Shown: positions 1 through 8,573, counted from the stretch's first letter. The stretch is DNA of 64,000 nucleotides from Paenibacillus selenitireducens (GCF_002021565.1 NZ_MSZX01000006.1:186027-250026); one strand, 5' to 3'. Numbers and translations: made by a program. Notes: generated by a model from the letters alone, not told the origin.

Positions 1-110
1 GAGCTCGTTGTCACTTCACTGTGCTCTCCCGACGCGGACGCGATCGATGCTCCTGACAGACTCATTACAATGGCTAAGATGAGTAATAAATTTAGGTTTT
101 TCTTCCCCAT
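1..110 (-). CDS. N-terminus of an exported protein (partial)
   Basis: An open frame starts 10 bases after the stop of the exonuclease gene and runs off the left edge of the window, so about 36 codons are visible. They encode a classic signal peptide: a short basic start (MGKKN), a hydrophobic core rich in Leu, Ile and Val, and a likely signal peptidase I site after Ala-Ser-Ala. A GGGGTG stretch overlapping the end of the upstream gene could be the ribosome site. The mature protein is not visible, so its function is unknown. The close spacing suggests co-transcription with the exonuclease gene. Confidence 0.55.
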   Translation of the reverse strand, partial: MGKKNLNLLLILAIVMSLSGASIASASGEHSEVTTS

Positions 111-119
111 TTGTTCTGA

Positions 120-998
120 TTACACCCCGATCACTGAATTTAAGCTCTGGATCTCCAGTTCTGCAAATTTGCGTTCAATTTCGATTCGATCTAAGGTGAT
201 TACGCAATGATCCATATCGCAGACGATCGGTACATCACAACGAATCCGCGCTAAATCGCGGGATAGATGCAACATATCGAGATCTGCTTCGATTTTGGTA
301 CGAACGGATTTCGTTAATTCATGGAGATTCTCAAGAATCCCCTCAACGGATTGGTACTGTTGAACCAGCTTATACGCGGTCTTCTCCCCAATGCCTCGAA
401 CCCCGGGATAATTATCGCTCGGGTCGCCCATTAACCCTTTTACATCAATGACTTGCAGCGGTGTTAATTGACGTTCTTCCATCAAGGTCATCGGATTGTA
501 CACCATATAATTGCCATGACCCTTCTTCATGATAATGACGCTGACACGCTCATCCACCAATTGCAGCATATCATGGTCACCCGTCAAAATATAAATGTCC
601 ATGTCTGCTCCATACTGCTTCGCAATGGTACCGATACAATCATCCGCTTCATAGCCCGCTTCACCGATATTCGGAATGCCGAAGCTTGTCATGACATCCT
701 TAATCAACGAGAATTGCGGAATCAAATCCTCTGGTGCCTCGGCGCGGTTTGCTTTATAGTCGGAGAATTGCTCTGTCCGAAATGTTTTGCTCCCCATATC
801 CCAACAGCAAGCAATATGAGTCGGTTCAAATTTCGATACGGCATCCCAGAAATAACGGATAAATCCGTAAATGGCATTCGTCGGAATCCCTGTACTCGTC
901 TTGCGGATATATCCGCCATACGCCGTCGCATAATACGCGCGGAACAGTAAAGCCATCCCGTCCACAAGGAGTAATTTGGGCTGATGTTGTTCAACCAT
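120..998 (-). CDS. ypcP: 5'-3' exonuclease, YpcP/PolA N-domain family
   Basis: Stand-alone homologue of the 5' nuclease domain of DNA polymerase I, which removes RNA primers and flaps during Okazaki-fragment processing. The 292-residue length fits the family. Metal-binding motifs are all visible: the DG pair near residue 13, YEADD at 116-120, TGDHD at 139-143 and GDPSDN at 191-196, followed by the helix-hairpin-helix stretch GIGEKT at 202-207 that grips DNA. A GGAG site lies 8 bases before the ATG. It is the last complete gene of a minus-strand housekeeping group, with its own likely promoter upstream. In Bacillus the equivalent protein overlaps in function with the PolA exonuclease. Confidence 0.93.
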   Translation of the reverse strand: MVEQHQPKLLLVDGMALLFRAYYATAYGGYIRKTSTGIPTNAIYGFIRYFWDAVSKFEPTHIACCWDMGSKTFRTEQFSDYKANRAEAPEDLIPQFSLIKDVMTSFGIPNIGEAGYEADDCIGTIAKQYGADMDIYILTGDHDMLQLVDERVSVIIMKKGHGNYMVYNPMTLMEERQLTPLQVIDVKGLMGDPSDNYPGVRGIGEKTAYKLVQQYQSVEGILENLHELTKSVRTKIEADLDMLHLSRDLARIRCDVPIVCDMDHCVITLDRIEIERKFAELEIQSLNSVIGV

Positions 999-1037
999 GT
1001 GATCTCTCCTATCTATTCATCATATTTCAATTTCATT

Positions 1038-1046
1038 AGTATAACA
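1038..1046 (-). promoter_or_regulatory. extended -10 promoter for the exonuclease gene
   Basis: The minus strand reads TGTTATACT, a TG-n-TATACT extended -10 element about 40 bases before the exonuclease start. No good -35 element is present at 17 bases, which is usual for extended -10 promoters. Assigned by eye. Confidence 0.35.
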
Positions 1047-1166
1047 TAAGCCTGTGCAACCTCACACCATTTCGTACTAGTGTACTACTGGTAATCCTCC
1101 TAATCTCATTTTATTAAAATAATAGCCCATCTTCGGTCTGATTAACCGTAGACAGGCTGTTTATCC

Positions 1167-1523
1167 TCACCAGTTTTCTGTATATAACTCTTCTTTGAAT
1201 CCAACCGTCACACGCTGCCCATCCGTAACAATCGGGCGTTTAATTAACCGGCCATTGGAAGCAAGAAGCTCGATTTGCTCTTCAGCTGACAAGGTAGGAA
1301 GTTTGTCTTTTAGCTTCAATTCTTTATAAACATCCCCTGAAGTATTCCAGAACTTCTTCAATTCTAGCCCGCTGTGATGAATGAGTTCCTTCAGCTCGTC
1401 TACCGTCGGCGCCTCCTCGAACAGGTTCTGCAACTCTAGCTCATGGCCTTTCGCTTCCAACCATTTGACGGCATTTCGGCACGTCCCACATTTGGGGTAA
1501 TGATATACTTTTAAGTTCGACAT
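1167..1523 (-). CDS. ArsC/Spx-family thioredoxin-fold protein (YusI-like)
   Basis: Small protein of the ArsC/Spx superfamily, closest in look to YusI/YffB proteins. The N-terminus has the CGTC (CxxC) motif at residues 12-15 after a short beta strand, and a cis-proline-type RPIV stretch lies near residue 94, both typical of this fold. The start used here is the ATG nine bases after AAAGGAG; it gives 118 residues, the usual family length, whereas an upstream in-frame ATG would precede that ribosome site. Members act as thiol reductases or as RNA-polymerase-binding regulators. Nothing nearby points to arsenic resistance, so the substrate is unassigned. Confidence 0.85.
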   Translation of the reverse strand: MSNLKVYHYPKCGTCRNAVKWLEAKGHELELQNLFEEAPTVDELKELIHHSGLELKKFWNTSGDVYKELKLKDKLPTLSAEEQIELLASNGRLIKRPIVTDGQRVTVGFKEELYTENW

Positions 1524-1559
1524 GATTGTTAACTCCTTTAAAAGCGGCAATCTCAGTGT

Positions 1560-2495
1560 TTATTCTAACAGGGATGCCTGTAATTTCATGAGGTCTTGCG
1601 GCAAATCCGCAGTGAACTCCATCCATTGCTTCGTAATCGGATGGGTAAGTCCCAGCTTCCACGCGTGCAGCGCATGACGTTCGATGCGGGTATCTAAGGC
1701 ATTCTCTTGTTCATGGGTATACATTTTGTCCCCAATCAAGGAACAGCCGATATGCTGCATGTGTACGCGAATTTGATGCGTTCTTCCCGTCTCTAGCTTT
1801 AGCTGCACTAACGAGGCGATACCCTCTTGGTAGCTTTCAACCACTTCATAATGTGTTATAGATTCATAACCTGAAGGCGTTACAATCCGTAAATGCGGAT
1901 TCTCAGGGTCACGGTCAATAGGTCCTTCAACGGTTCCTTTTATGGGTTGAGGCACACCATGCACAAAAGCGAGATACTGCTTGTCGACTTCCCCTGCAAT
2001 CATCTGCTCTGAAATATGCTGGTGAATATAAGGATTCTTCGCAATACAGAGGACACCGGAAGTCTCTTGATCCAAGCGATGTACAGGACGGAAGCGATAA
2101 TTCCAGCCCTTTTCCTGCCAATAATGCACGATACCGTTCGCAAGTGTATTCATATAATGGCCATGTGTCGGATGCACAATGATCCCCGCATTTTTCATCA
2201 CCACTAACAGATGCTCATCTTCATAAATAATCTGAAAGTCGATCGGTTGTGGAAAAATATCATCAGATCGTTCCTGCTCCATTCGGATCTGAATACAATC
2301 CCCCGCCTGAACTTTCACGCTGATATAGCGCCGCTCCCCATTCACCGTAATCCCTTGCTCGGTTAATTTCAGGCGTGACATCAGCTTGCGCGATACTTGC
2401 ATCCGGTTGGAGAGGATCGTCTTTAAATAGAATCCATCCTCCGCTTGCGGCACGATGTAAGTGATAGGCTCATAGTATTGCATCGATGTCATCAT
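1560..2495 (-). CDS. RluA-family 23S rRNA/tRNA pseudouridine synthase
   Basis: Converts specific uridines in structured RNA to pseudouridine. An S4-like RNA-binding segment occupies about residues 20-75 (SRKLMSRLK region) and is followed by the synthase domain with the signature HRLDQETSG at 139-147, where Asp142 is the expected catalytic nucleophile. A later GRTHQIR motif is also characteristic. The ATG overlaps the stop of the upstream adenosyltransferase gene (ATGA), indicating translational coupling. Length (311) matches RluD/YjbO-type enzymes; the exact target base cannot be told from sequence alone. Confidence 0.92.
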   Translation of the reverse strand: MMTSMQYYEPITYIVPQAEDGFYLKTILSNRMQVSRKLMSRLKLTEQGITVNGERRYISVKVQAGDCIQIRMEQERSDDIFPQPIDFQIIYEDEHLLVVMKNAGIIVHPTHGHYMNTLANGIVHYWQEKGWNYRFRPVHRLDQETSGVLCIAKNPYIHQHISEQMIAGEVDKQYLAFVHGVPQPIKGTVEGPIDRDPENPHLRIVTPSGYESITHYEVVESYQEGIASLVQLKLETGRTHQIRVHMQHIGCSLIGDKMYTHEQENALDTRIERHALHAWKLGLTHPITKQWMEFTADLPQDLMKLQASLLE

Positions 2496-3061
2496 GGCTC
2501 GTTCCGGAACACCTCAGCACTGCGGATGTATTCCACATCAGCAACCCCGCCGCGAACATTCGCTGTACGCGCTAATACGAAGAAAAGATCTGACAGCCGG
2601 TTCAAATAACTGCGTACTTCCGAATTTATCGGCGTTGTTCCTGCTAACGTAACCACGAGTCGCTCAGCACGACGGCATACCGTTCTGCAAATGTGCAATG
2701 AACTAGCCGCTGATGTACCTCCAGGCAGAATGAAGCGAGTAACTTTCGGATTCTCCGCATCATACTGATCGATCCATTTCTCAAGTTGCTCAATCAACGC
2801 CGCTTGAACTTTGAATGTCTTGCCATCTGGGTTCGCAAACGCAAGATCTGATCCGCAATCAAATAACTCATGTTGAATCTGTAGAAGGGCTTCACGAATA
2901 TCGGAATAACGTTCACCCTTCAGATCGCTAATGGCTTGGCCCACAAAACAATTCAACTCATCAATCGTACCATACGTCTCTACCTGTATATGATCCTTCG
3001 GTACACGCCCGCCAATAACGGATGTTGTTCCTTGATCACCTGAACGCGTATAAATTTTCAT
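2492..3061 (-). CDS. yvqK: PduO-type cob(I)alamin adenosyltransferase
   Basis: Transfers the adenosyl group of ATP to cob(I)alamin to make coenzyme B12. The N-terminal KIYTRSGDQGTTS segment is the PduO-type ATP-binding loop, TYGTIDELN at about 29-37 is the family signature, and the C-terminal part carries the RRAERL and SYLNRLSDLFF stretches of the helical bundle. At 189 residues it is a complete stand-alone domain. It sits one base after a CobU-like gene and overlaps the pseudouridine synthase gene, so the three form one transcript. This suggests salvage of B12 precursors; a complete corrin pathway is not present in the window. Confidence 0.93.
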   Translation of the reverse strand: MKIYTRSGDQGTTSVIGGRVPKDHIQVETYGTIDELNCFVGQAISDLKGERYSDIREALLQIQHELFDCGSDLAFANPDGKTFKVQAALIEQLEKWIDQYDAENPKVTRFILPGGTSAASSLHICRTVCRRAERLVVTLAGTTPINSEVRSYLNRLSDLFFVLARTANVRGGVADVEYIRSAEVFRNEP

Positions 3062-3062
3062 A

Positions 3063-3629
3063 TTAGTTCCCTCCCAATCGTACCTGTCTGCTGGTTAATT
3101 CCACGGCTACACCCGAAGTGAGAAGAAAAAGTTGACTGCACTTCGCTGTCAATCGTGCATTGACGATCGGAAGCCAGTGGTGAAAAAGTATTTTATGTAT
3201 ATCGACTTCATCCCAATAGCCATTCATCTCATTCGTAATAACAAGTATCGTCCCCTGATAGGCTGTAATGGATTCAATTAATGTATCCGCCCGCTCTGCC
3301 ATAAGTCGATGCATCCTGTCATCATCCTGCTCTCGCTGCGCGATCAGCTTTGCTTCGTGATATAACCAAACGGCGATGTTATCCACCACGAGAACACGAC
3401 TATTCGTCACAAAAGGATTCGAGTTCACATTAATCGTATCAATAATTTCAGGAAGAATAGGGTGTGTCTCGATGATTTTCCATGGGTATACAGATTCAGC
3501 GATCTGTTCGGCATCTTTATCCGGCCAACGTGAGACGAGCCAAATGCCCGCATGATCGAATTTCTCGGCTAACTTGAGCGCGAACGCCGTCTTCCCGCTA
3601 CCGGATCCACCGGTAATCATCATCAACAA
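3063..3629 (-). CDS. cobU: CobU-like adenosylcobinamide kinase family protein, divergent
   Basis: P-loop protein related to CobU, which phosphorylates adenosylcobinamide and adds GMP during B12 nucleotide-loop assembly. A Walker A motif GGSGSGKT lies at the N-terminus, a VVDNIAVWL segment corresponds to the CobU VDCLTLWL region, and ITNEMN matches the VTNEVG motif. The GMP-accepting His of the usual HR(x)nW stretch does not appear to be present, so the guanylyltransferase half may be lost. The start is uncertain: a TTG lies 7 bases after AAGGAGG; ATG codons 6 and 9 bases further on are alternatives. Its neighbour is a cobalamin adenosyltransferase, supporting a corrinoid role. Confidence 0.72.
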   Translation of the reverse strand: MLMMITGGSGSGKTAFALKLAEKFDHAGIWLVSRWPDKDAEQIAESVYPWKIIETHPILPEIIDTINVNSNPFVTNSRVLVVDNIAVWLYHEAKLIAQREQDDDRMHRLMAERADTLIESITAYQGTILVITNEMNGYWDEVDIHKILFHHWLPIVNARLTAKCSQLFLLTSGVAVELTSRQVRLGGN

Positions 3630-3676
3630 GCAGACCCCTCCTTCCTGCATTTTTGTTACATATGAGTTCACGTCGC

Positions 3677-4234
3677 CTACTCGGCCATCATTTGCAAGAC
3701 TTTCATCGACAGCTCTTTATTCGGCGCATTGGACGGAATAATCGCGTACAGCTTGTCCGTTTTATACCCGATAGTCTGGAACATCTTCATCTCATTAATC
3801 GGTAATGCATACAAATGCTGCTCTTTTTTCTCCTGATCCTTGCCATCTGCACCCTTCACGCTTACTGTGCCTTCAACAAAGCCCTTCTTGTACTTTTCTT
3901 GGTCAAAAGTGCCTTCGAGCGGCGTACAACCTTCACTATTTGCAAAATTCAACATGTCTTGTTCCTGAATAACCATGATGCCGTTCTGGCTCACCGCGAG
4001 TTCAGCGATCAATTTCTGAATATTGTACATGGCGCTGGAATTGACCTGCAGGGTTTTCTCCTCTCCAAGCTTTGCCTGGAGCTGAGCCTGAACTTGCTCG
4101 GTCACCTCGGTCGGGATCACTTCATTGGCTGCCGGCATCATAAATATCGTCATATCTGGGTTTTTCCCGCAGCCTGTCAACATTACCAATCCTAATAATA
4201 ACGCAGCGATAACTCCAAATCTCTTCATGTTCAT
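3677..4234 (-). CDS. lipoprotein of unknown function
   Basis: The first 22 residues form a lipoprotein signal: basic MNMKR, a hydrophobic core, and the lipobox LTGC with Cys22 as the lipidation site. The mature part (about 163 residues) has no motif that I recognise with certainty; it is Gln- and Lys-rich and has a central KLIAELAVSQNGIMVI segment that loosely resembles the ligand-binding fold of substrate-binding proteins. It lies immediately upstream of the CobU-like gene and is probably in the same transcript, so a link to corrinoid or metal uptake is possible but only guessed from position. Confidence 0.75.
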   Translation of the reverse strand: MNMKRFGVIAALLLGLVMLTGCGKNPDMTIFMMPAANEVIPTEVTEQVQAQLQAKLGEEKTLQVNSSAMYNIQKLIAELAVSQNGIMVIQEQDMLNFANSEGCTPLEGTFDQEKYKKGFVEGTVSVKGADGKDQEKKEQHLYALPINEMKMFQTIGYKTDKLYAIIPSNAPNKELSMKVLQMMAE

Positions 4235-4292
4235 AGATCCCCTCTGCTCGTAAATACATCTTATATCACACTATATCATAAAGATGGAAGAC

Positions 4293-4321
4293 AAAAAAAG
4301 AAGACCCACGCAGGTCTTCTT
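4293..4321 (-). terminator. intrinsic terminator after the Spo0E-like gene
   Basis: Inverted repeat AGAAGACC / GGTCTTCT with a 5-base loop, followed on the minus strand by a run of seven T. It separates the Spo0E-like gene from the downstream lipoprotein-cobU operon. Confidence 0.8.
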
Positions 4322-4326
4322 GCATA

Positions 4327-4542
4327 TTACGCTTTTCTAGGATTGATTTTCATATATTCATTGATTTTGACATCCAGCATACTGCTTATTAAGATGACAT
4401 TATCCGACGTAAATGATTGTTCAAGTAACACGATTTCTTCCATCTTCAAACGCAAAAATTGAATCTCATCCTCCAGAGCAACCGCTGGCGAAAATGAATT
4501 ACCCGCTTTGCTACGCAAATCATATTCAACAGAATACAACAC
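4327..4542 (-). CDS. Spo0E-like sporulation aspartyl phosphatase
   Basis: A 71-residue protein with the two-helix layout of Spo0E-type phosphatases, which remove the phosphate from Spo0A and so delay sporulation. The first helix covers roughly residues 22-42 (EDEIQFLRLKMEEI) and the second ends in SSMLDVKINEYM at 53-64, matching the family S-x-x-L-D-x-x-I-x-x-Y signature. It is monocistronic, with an extended -10 promoter upstream and a strong terminator downstream. Family membership is fairly clear; whether it acts on Spo0A itself or another response regulator is inferred. Confidence 0.78.
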   Translation of the reverse strand: MLYSVEYDLRSKAGNSFSPAVALEDEIQFLRLKMEEIVLLEQSFTSDNVILISSMLDVKINEYMKINPRKA

Positions 4543-4623
4543 GATCCCTCCCCGGAGTCCAAAATCAATTCCATTTCACTCATAATATCTAAGATCTTAC
4601 ATTAAAAGTAAAACTCATGTTGT

Positions 4624-4632
4624 ATTATATCA
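4624..4632 (-). promoter_or_regulatory. extended -10 promoter for the Spo0E-like gene
   Basis: Minus-strand TGATATAAT gives a perfect TATAAT with the TG extension, about 80 bases before the gene. The -35 region is not recognisable. Confidence 0.45.
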
Positions 4633-4664
4633 AAAATAGCCTATTATTGGTATAAAAAAATTAA

Positions 4665-5861
4665 CTATTTTTTAAGTTTCTCGATAAAGTTACCAATTCT
4701 GTCAATTGCCTCATTCAATTGTGCCACTGAAGTTGCATAAGAGCAACGAATGAAACCCTCGCCACCAAGTCCAAAAACATCGCCAGGCACTGCGGCTACC
4801 TTATGTTCCATTAATAGACGTGTCGCAAACTCTTGAGAATTAAGACCCGTGGATTGAATGGATGGGAAGGCATAGAACGCTCCTTGGGGCTCATGGCATT
4901 CCAGTCCGATCTCACGGAATCGCTTCACAACAAGGCGTCTGCGTTGATTATAGGACTCGACCATCCGATCTTTCTCGTCCATGCCGTTCGTTAACGCTTC
5001 AAGTGCAGCGACTTGCCCCATCGTTGGCGCACACATCACTGTATATTGGTGAATCTTGAGCATCGCGGAAATGATCTCTGGATGCCCACAGGCATATCCC
5101 ATTCTCCATCCCGTCATAGCAAAGGCTTTGGAAAATCCGCTAACGAGAATCGTACGATCTCTCATTCCTGGCAGAGAAGCAAAACTCACATGCTTTTGAT
5201 CATAGGTTAATTCTGCATAAATCTCATCGGAGATAACAATAAGATCATTCTCTTCGACGATCTTTGCAATCGGCAACCAGTCCTCATAGGTCATAATACC
5301 GCCCGTTGGATTGCTTGGGTAACATAGAACCAGCACCTTGGACCGCGGTGAAAGCTTAGCTTTCAAAGATTCCGCCGTTAATTTGAAATCGTTCTTGGCA
5401 AACGTCTCAATTCCAACAGGTACGCCTCCGCTAATGGATGTGATTGGAGAATACGTAATGTAACAAGGTTCAGGAATCAAGATTTCGTCCCCTGGTGAAA
5501 TCAACGCACGAAGCGCTAAATCAATCGCTTCACTACCGCCAATCGTCACCAAAATTTCATCTGCGGGGTTGTAGGTTACATGAAACTCATCATGCAAATA
5601 TTGTCCAATGGCTTCACGAAGTTCCGGGATACCTGCATTGGAGGTATACTTGGTCTTTCCGCGTTCTAAGGAATACACACATGCTTCACGTACATGCCAT
5701 GGCGTACAGAAATCCGGCTCACCGACACCTAGTGTAATAATATCTTTGCTGCCAGCCGCCAAATCAAAAAACTTCCGAATGCCTGATGGCGGAATCGCAC
5801 GCACAGCAGGAGCTAAATACGATGACATCGATTTGTTTTTTTCTTCATTTTTTATGATCAT
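4665..5861 (-). CDS. class I PLP-dependent aminotransferase (YugH/AlaT-like)
   Basis: Fold-type I aminotransferase that moves an amino group between an amino acid and a 2-oxo acid using pyridoxal phosphate. Visible marks are GVGEPDF near residue 46, the CYPSNPTGG motif near 180, SDEIYAEL near 213 and the PLP lysine in VSGFSKAFAMTGWRMGY near 244. Length (398) is normal. AAAGGAAG lies 8 bases before the first ATG. The gene directly upstream, 18 bases away, is an Lrp/AsnC regulator; the same pairing is known for yugG-yugH of Bacillus subtilis, where the enzyme is an alanine or aromatic aminotransferase. Substrate choice cannot be fixed from sequence. Confidence 0.9.
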   Translation of the reverse strand: MIIKNEEKNKSMSSYLAPAVRAIPPSGIRKFFDLAAGSKDIITLGVGEPDFCTPWHVREACVYSLERGKTKYTSNAGIPELREAIGQYLHDEFHVTYNPADEILVTIGGSEAIDLALRALISPGDEILIPEPCYITYSPITSISGGVPVGIETFAKNDFKLTAESLKAKLSPRSKVLVLCYPSNPTGGIMTYEDWLPIAKIVEENDLIVISDEIYAELTYDQKHVSFASLPGMRDRTILVSGFSKAFAMTGWRMGYACGHPEIISAMLKIHQYTVMCAPTMGQVAALEALTNGMDEKDRMVESYNQRRRLVVKRFREIGLECHEPQGAFYAFPSIQSTGLNSQEFATRLLMEHKVAAVPGDVFGLGGEGFIRCSYATSVAQLNEAIDRIGNFIEKLKK

Positions 5862-5879
5862 GGCTTCTCTTCCTTTTCG

Positions 5880-6371
5880 TTACGGTGAGACAATGAGACG
5901 ATGGTCGTCTTCATGGTCTTCGAATATAATCCCGTCTTGCTTATATTTTTTGAGAATGAAATGTGTTTTCGTCGAAAGAACCTGATCAATCGGCGACAAT
6001 TTGTCCGAAACAAAGCTTGCAACATCTTTCAAATTCTTGCCCTCTACTTCGACGAGTAAATCATACGCGCCGGACATGAGGTAGACCGATTTTACTTGGG
6101 GGAACAAATAGATGCGCTCGGCAATGCCTTCGAAACCGCGTCCGCGCTCGGGTGTAATCTGTACTTCAATCAAAGCCGTTACTTTATCGTCTTCAACTTT
6201 GCTCCAATTTACAACAGCCGCGTATTTGACAATGACATGGTCATCTTCCAACTCCGTAATCGCTTGCTTCACAGTGGCTTCCTCGACCCCAAGCAATGTG
6301 GCCAGCAGCTCTGTGTCACGGCGGGCATCTTCTTTTAATAGATCCAAAATTTGCAATTTCAACGCATTCAT
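5880..6371 (-). CDS. Lrp/AsnC-family transcriptional regulator (YugG-like)
   Basis: Winged-helix regulator with an N-terminal HTH (about residues 5-50: LLKEDARRDTELLATLLGVEE) and a C-terminal RAM/AsnC ligand-binding domain (about 68-140, with the YDLLVEVEGK stretch). Such proteins form octamers that respond to amino acids. It is the first gene of a two-gene unit with the aminotransferase, so it probably controls that enzyme and itself. Length (163) fits the family, which usually runs 145-165 residues. Confidence 0.9.
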   Translation of the reverse strand: MNALKLQILDLLKEDARRDTELLATLLGVEEATVKQAITELEDDHVIVKYAAVVNWSKVEDDKVTALIEVQITPERGRGFEGIAERIYLFPQVKSVYLMSGAYDLLVEVEGKNLKDVASFVSDKLSPIDQVLSTKTHFILKKYKQDGIIFEDHEDDHRLIVSP

Positions 6372-6431
6372 TGATCAAACCTCCCAAACCATAATAACTA
6401 TCTTACAACGAATACCATGTTCATGCAAAAC

Positions 6432-6473
6432 AAAAAACCGTTTTTACGGCGTTTATATGCCTGTAAAAACGGC
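6432..6473 (-). terminator. intrinsic terminator after the CotF-like genes
   Basis: Long hairpin with arms CCGTTTTTAC and GTAAAAACGG around a short loop, followed on the minus strand by a T-rich run. It ends transcription of the two coat genes before the Lrp regulator. Confidence 0.75.
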
Positions 6474-6484
6474 TTTCGGTGATG

Positions 6485-6874
6485 TTAAAAGTAATACGGG
6501 TTATTCGATGTTTGCGCAGCCTGCGCATTTGCCTGTGGTTGAAAGTTTTGAGCTTGTTTCTGAGAAACGAACTGTTGTGTCTGTTGCTGCGTTTGCTGCA
6601 TAAGTTGCATCTCTTTATCGATCGCTTGTTTCAAGGCAGGTGATGGCTTGTCGTACATATTGTTTTGCTGCATGTAGTTGTACAAGTCACCTTGGATCTG
6701 AAGCGAATGATTTAACAGATTGGTAAACATGGAACGAACCGCTGGACACGCTGCTTCGGTCGTCGCTGTCGTATATTCGCCTACCGTTCTTTTTAGATCT
6801 GCCAAAATCGTGTACATCATGTCTCCGTCTGGCATAAAAGTACCTTGTTGATTATTCTGTTGCTGTGAATTCAC
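6485..6874 (-). CDS. CotF-family spore coat protein
   Basis: A 129-residue protein with the CotF-type core: DGDMMYTILADLKRTVGEY followed by helices containing TEAACPAVRSMFTNLLNHSLQIQGDLYNYM, flanked by Gln/Asn-rich low-complexity ends. CotF-like proteins are ferritin-like helical bundles found in the spore coat. It lies 22 bases downstream of a second small coat-like gene and is followed by a strong terminator. Expression in the mother cell is expected from the family but no coat-type promoter was fixed by eye. Confidence 0.8.
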   Translation of the reverse strand: MNSQQQNNQQGTFMPDGDMMYTILADLKRTVGEYTTATTEAACPAVRSMFTNLLNHSLQIQGDLYNYMQQNNMYDKPSPALKQAIDKEMQLMQQTQQQTQQFVSQKQAQNFQPQANAQAAQTSNNPYYF

Positions 6875-6896
6875 CTGTCATTTCTCCTTTGCTGTG

Positions 6897-7130
6897 TTAC
6901 TGAAGTTGAGTGGGAGCAAGCGATTGATGGTGCTGCAGGGATTGAGCAAGTGTCTGATAATGCGCCTGGTGTGCTTTCAACATCGTCGAACAAATTTGTT
7001 GTACAGTCGGGTTCGATGAGCTTGCCGCAACGGCTACGCATTGTTTAATAAGAAGATCTTCATTCGATAGGGAATCTGAAATGTAATTCAACTCTTTGCC
7101 GGATAACGGCAGATGGTGCATCATTTGCAT
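6897..7130 (-). CDS. small CotF-like coat partner protein
   Basis: A 77-residue helical protein with LPLSGKELNYISDSLSNEDLL at its start, the pattern of the N-terminal half of CotF-like coat proteins, and a Gln/His-rich tail. GGAGG lies 11 bases before the ATG. The tandem arrangement of a short and a longer CotF-like protein is common in Paenibacillus-type genomes. No enzymatic function is expected; it probably packs with the downstream coat protein. Confidence 0.7.
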   Translation of the reverse strand: MQMMHHLPLSGKELNYISDSLSNEDLLIKQCVAVAASSSNPTVQQICSTMLKAHQAHYQTLAQSLQHHQSLAPTQLQ

Positions 7131-7286
7131 GGGTTGACGTTCCTCCTTGTGGCGAACTATAGAAGTTCTGATTCCTTCCTAGGATGGTTCAACAGTGTCC
7201 TAAATATGTATTGATATTGTGTTATTCCTGTGAATAAAGCTTTTTTGAGAGAAGCATAATGAGGGAAAGGGAGGAGGAGTACACGA

Positions 7287-8528
7287 ATGGACCTTGTGTC
7301 AGGATCTTTGTTTTGGCATCCTACGATCCATCCAACCCCATCATATCCAACAGTTGAAGAGGATCTAACGTGCGACGTCCTGGTTATTGGGGGCGGCATT
7401 GGCGGTTTGTTGTGCGGAGCACTGCTCGCAGAACAGGGCTTAAAAACGATTCTGATTGAAAAAGATACCATTACGTCTGGCAGTACGCAAGCAAGTACAG
7501 GCTTACTTCAATATTCCAGTGATAAGCATCTTTCATCCTGCATTCATACCTTTGGTGAAACCAATGGGGTTCGTTTTTACCGACTATGCCGTCAATCAAT
7601 TCACGACTTAGAAGCCTTATGTGCTAGATTGCCTTTCGATGCTCAATTCCATCCGCGGGAAAGTCTCTATTACGCAAGCTGTAGGGCCGATGTGCCGAAA
7701 CTACAAGCGGAATACGAAGCGCTCAAGCGATACGGTTTTGATGCGACCTACTGGGATGATCAAGAGATTTCCAGTCATTTCTCGTTCTCCAAGCCCGCCG
7801 CCATCTTCTCGAATGATAATGCAGAAGTGAATCCCGTTGCCTTATCGTTTAGCTTGGCGCAGTTTGGAATCGATCATAACCTTCGGATTTATGAGCACTC
7901 CAAACTCATTCGATGGGACAATGAAGAGCATCATGTCAACTGTTATACCCGTAAGCATCGCATTCGTGCAAGGAAAGTTGTTTTTGCTAAAGGATATGAA
8001 ACGGCTCAAATGACGAATGACCCCAATGCGGTGCTCGTGAGCACCTATGCGATTGCAACGGAGCCTGTGCGTGAATATACCGATTGGTATCAACGCGCAA
8101 TGATCTGGGAGACAGCACGCCCTTACTTATACTTACGCACGACAGATGATAATCGTATCCTTATCGGAGGATTGGATGAGCGCACGATCCGTCCTGAAGA
8201 GCGAGATTCAAAGCTGCTGCATAAGAGTGATGTACTCCTCAACACCCTGAAATCCATGTTCCCGAATATACCTGACATTCAAAATTTGAAGATTGCTTAT
8301 CAATGGGCCGGCGTATTCGGTTCTACTCATGATGGCTACCCAATTATTGGAGAGCATCCATCCAAGTTTCCAAATTGCTATTTTGTCCAAGCCTTTGGCG
8401 GCAATGGAATGGCCTATAACTTGATGGCTGCCCAAATCATTCGAGACTTCATCATCAAGGGCGCTCATCCTGATGCAGATATGTTTCGTTTATATCGTTC
8501 GAACGAGAATAAACCTCTACCGAGTTAG
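7287..8528 (+). CDS. FAD-dependent oxidoreductase, DAO family
   Basis: Glycine/D-amino-acid-oxidase-type flavoprotein. The FAD-binding Rossmann motif VIGGGIGGLLCG lies at about residues 33-44 followed by an acidic IEKD, and the C-terminal half holds GGLDERT and the FGGNGMAYN stretch that closes over the flavin. GGAGGAGG precedes the ATG by about 10 bases. Length (413) fits single-domain DAO enzymes. It is transcribed alone, divergently from the coat genes, so the substrate (an amine or imino acid) is not indicated by context. An imperfect CCTCTA/TAGAGG inverted repeat follows but lacks a T-run. Confidence 0.87.
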   Translation: MDLVSGSLFWHPTIHPTPSYPTVEEDLTCDVLVIGGGIGGLLCGALLAEQGLKTILIEKDTITSGSTQASTGLLQYSSDKHLSSCIHTFGETNGVRFYRLCRQSIHDLEALCARLPFDAQFHPRESLYYASCRADVPKLQAEYEALKRYGFDATYWDDQEISSHFSFSKPAAIFSNDNAEVNPVALSFSLAQFGIDHNLRIYEHSKLIRWDNEEHHVNCYTRKHRIRARKVVFAKGYETAQMTNDPNAVLVSTYAIATEPVREYTDWYQRAMIWETARPYLYLRTTDDNRILIGGLDERTIRPEERDSKLLHKSDVLLNTLKSMFPNIPDIQNLKIAYQWAGVFGSTHDGYPIIGEHPSKFPNCYFVQAFGGNGMAYNLMAAQIIRDFIIKGAHPDADMFRLYRSNENKPLPS

Positions 8529-8573
8529 CTCGCCTTGGAGCATCTCGTATAGAGGTTATCTGTAGTCATAAAG

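Noticed and set aside
3630-4300. Cobalamin riboswitch before the corrinoid genes
   Set aside because: No B12-box-like sequence was seen; the upstream space is filled by a lipoprotein gene and a terminator.
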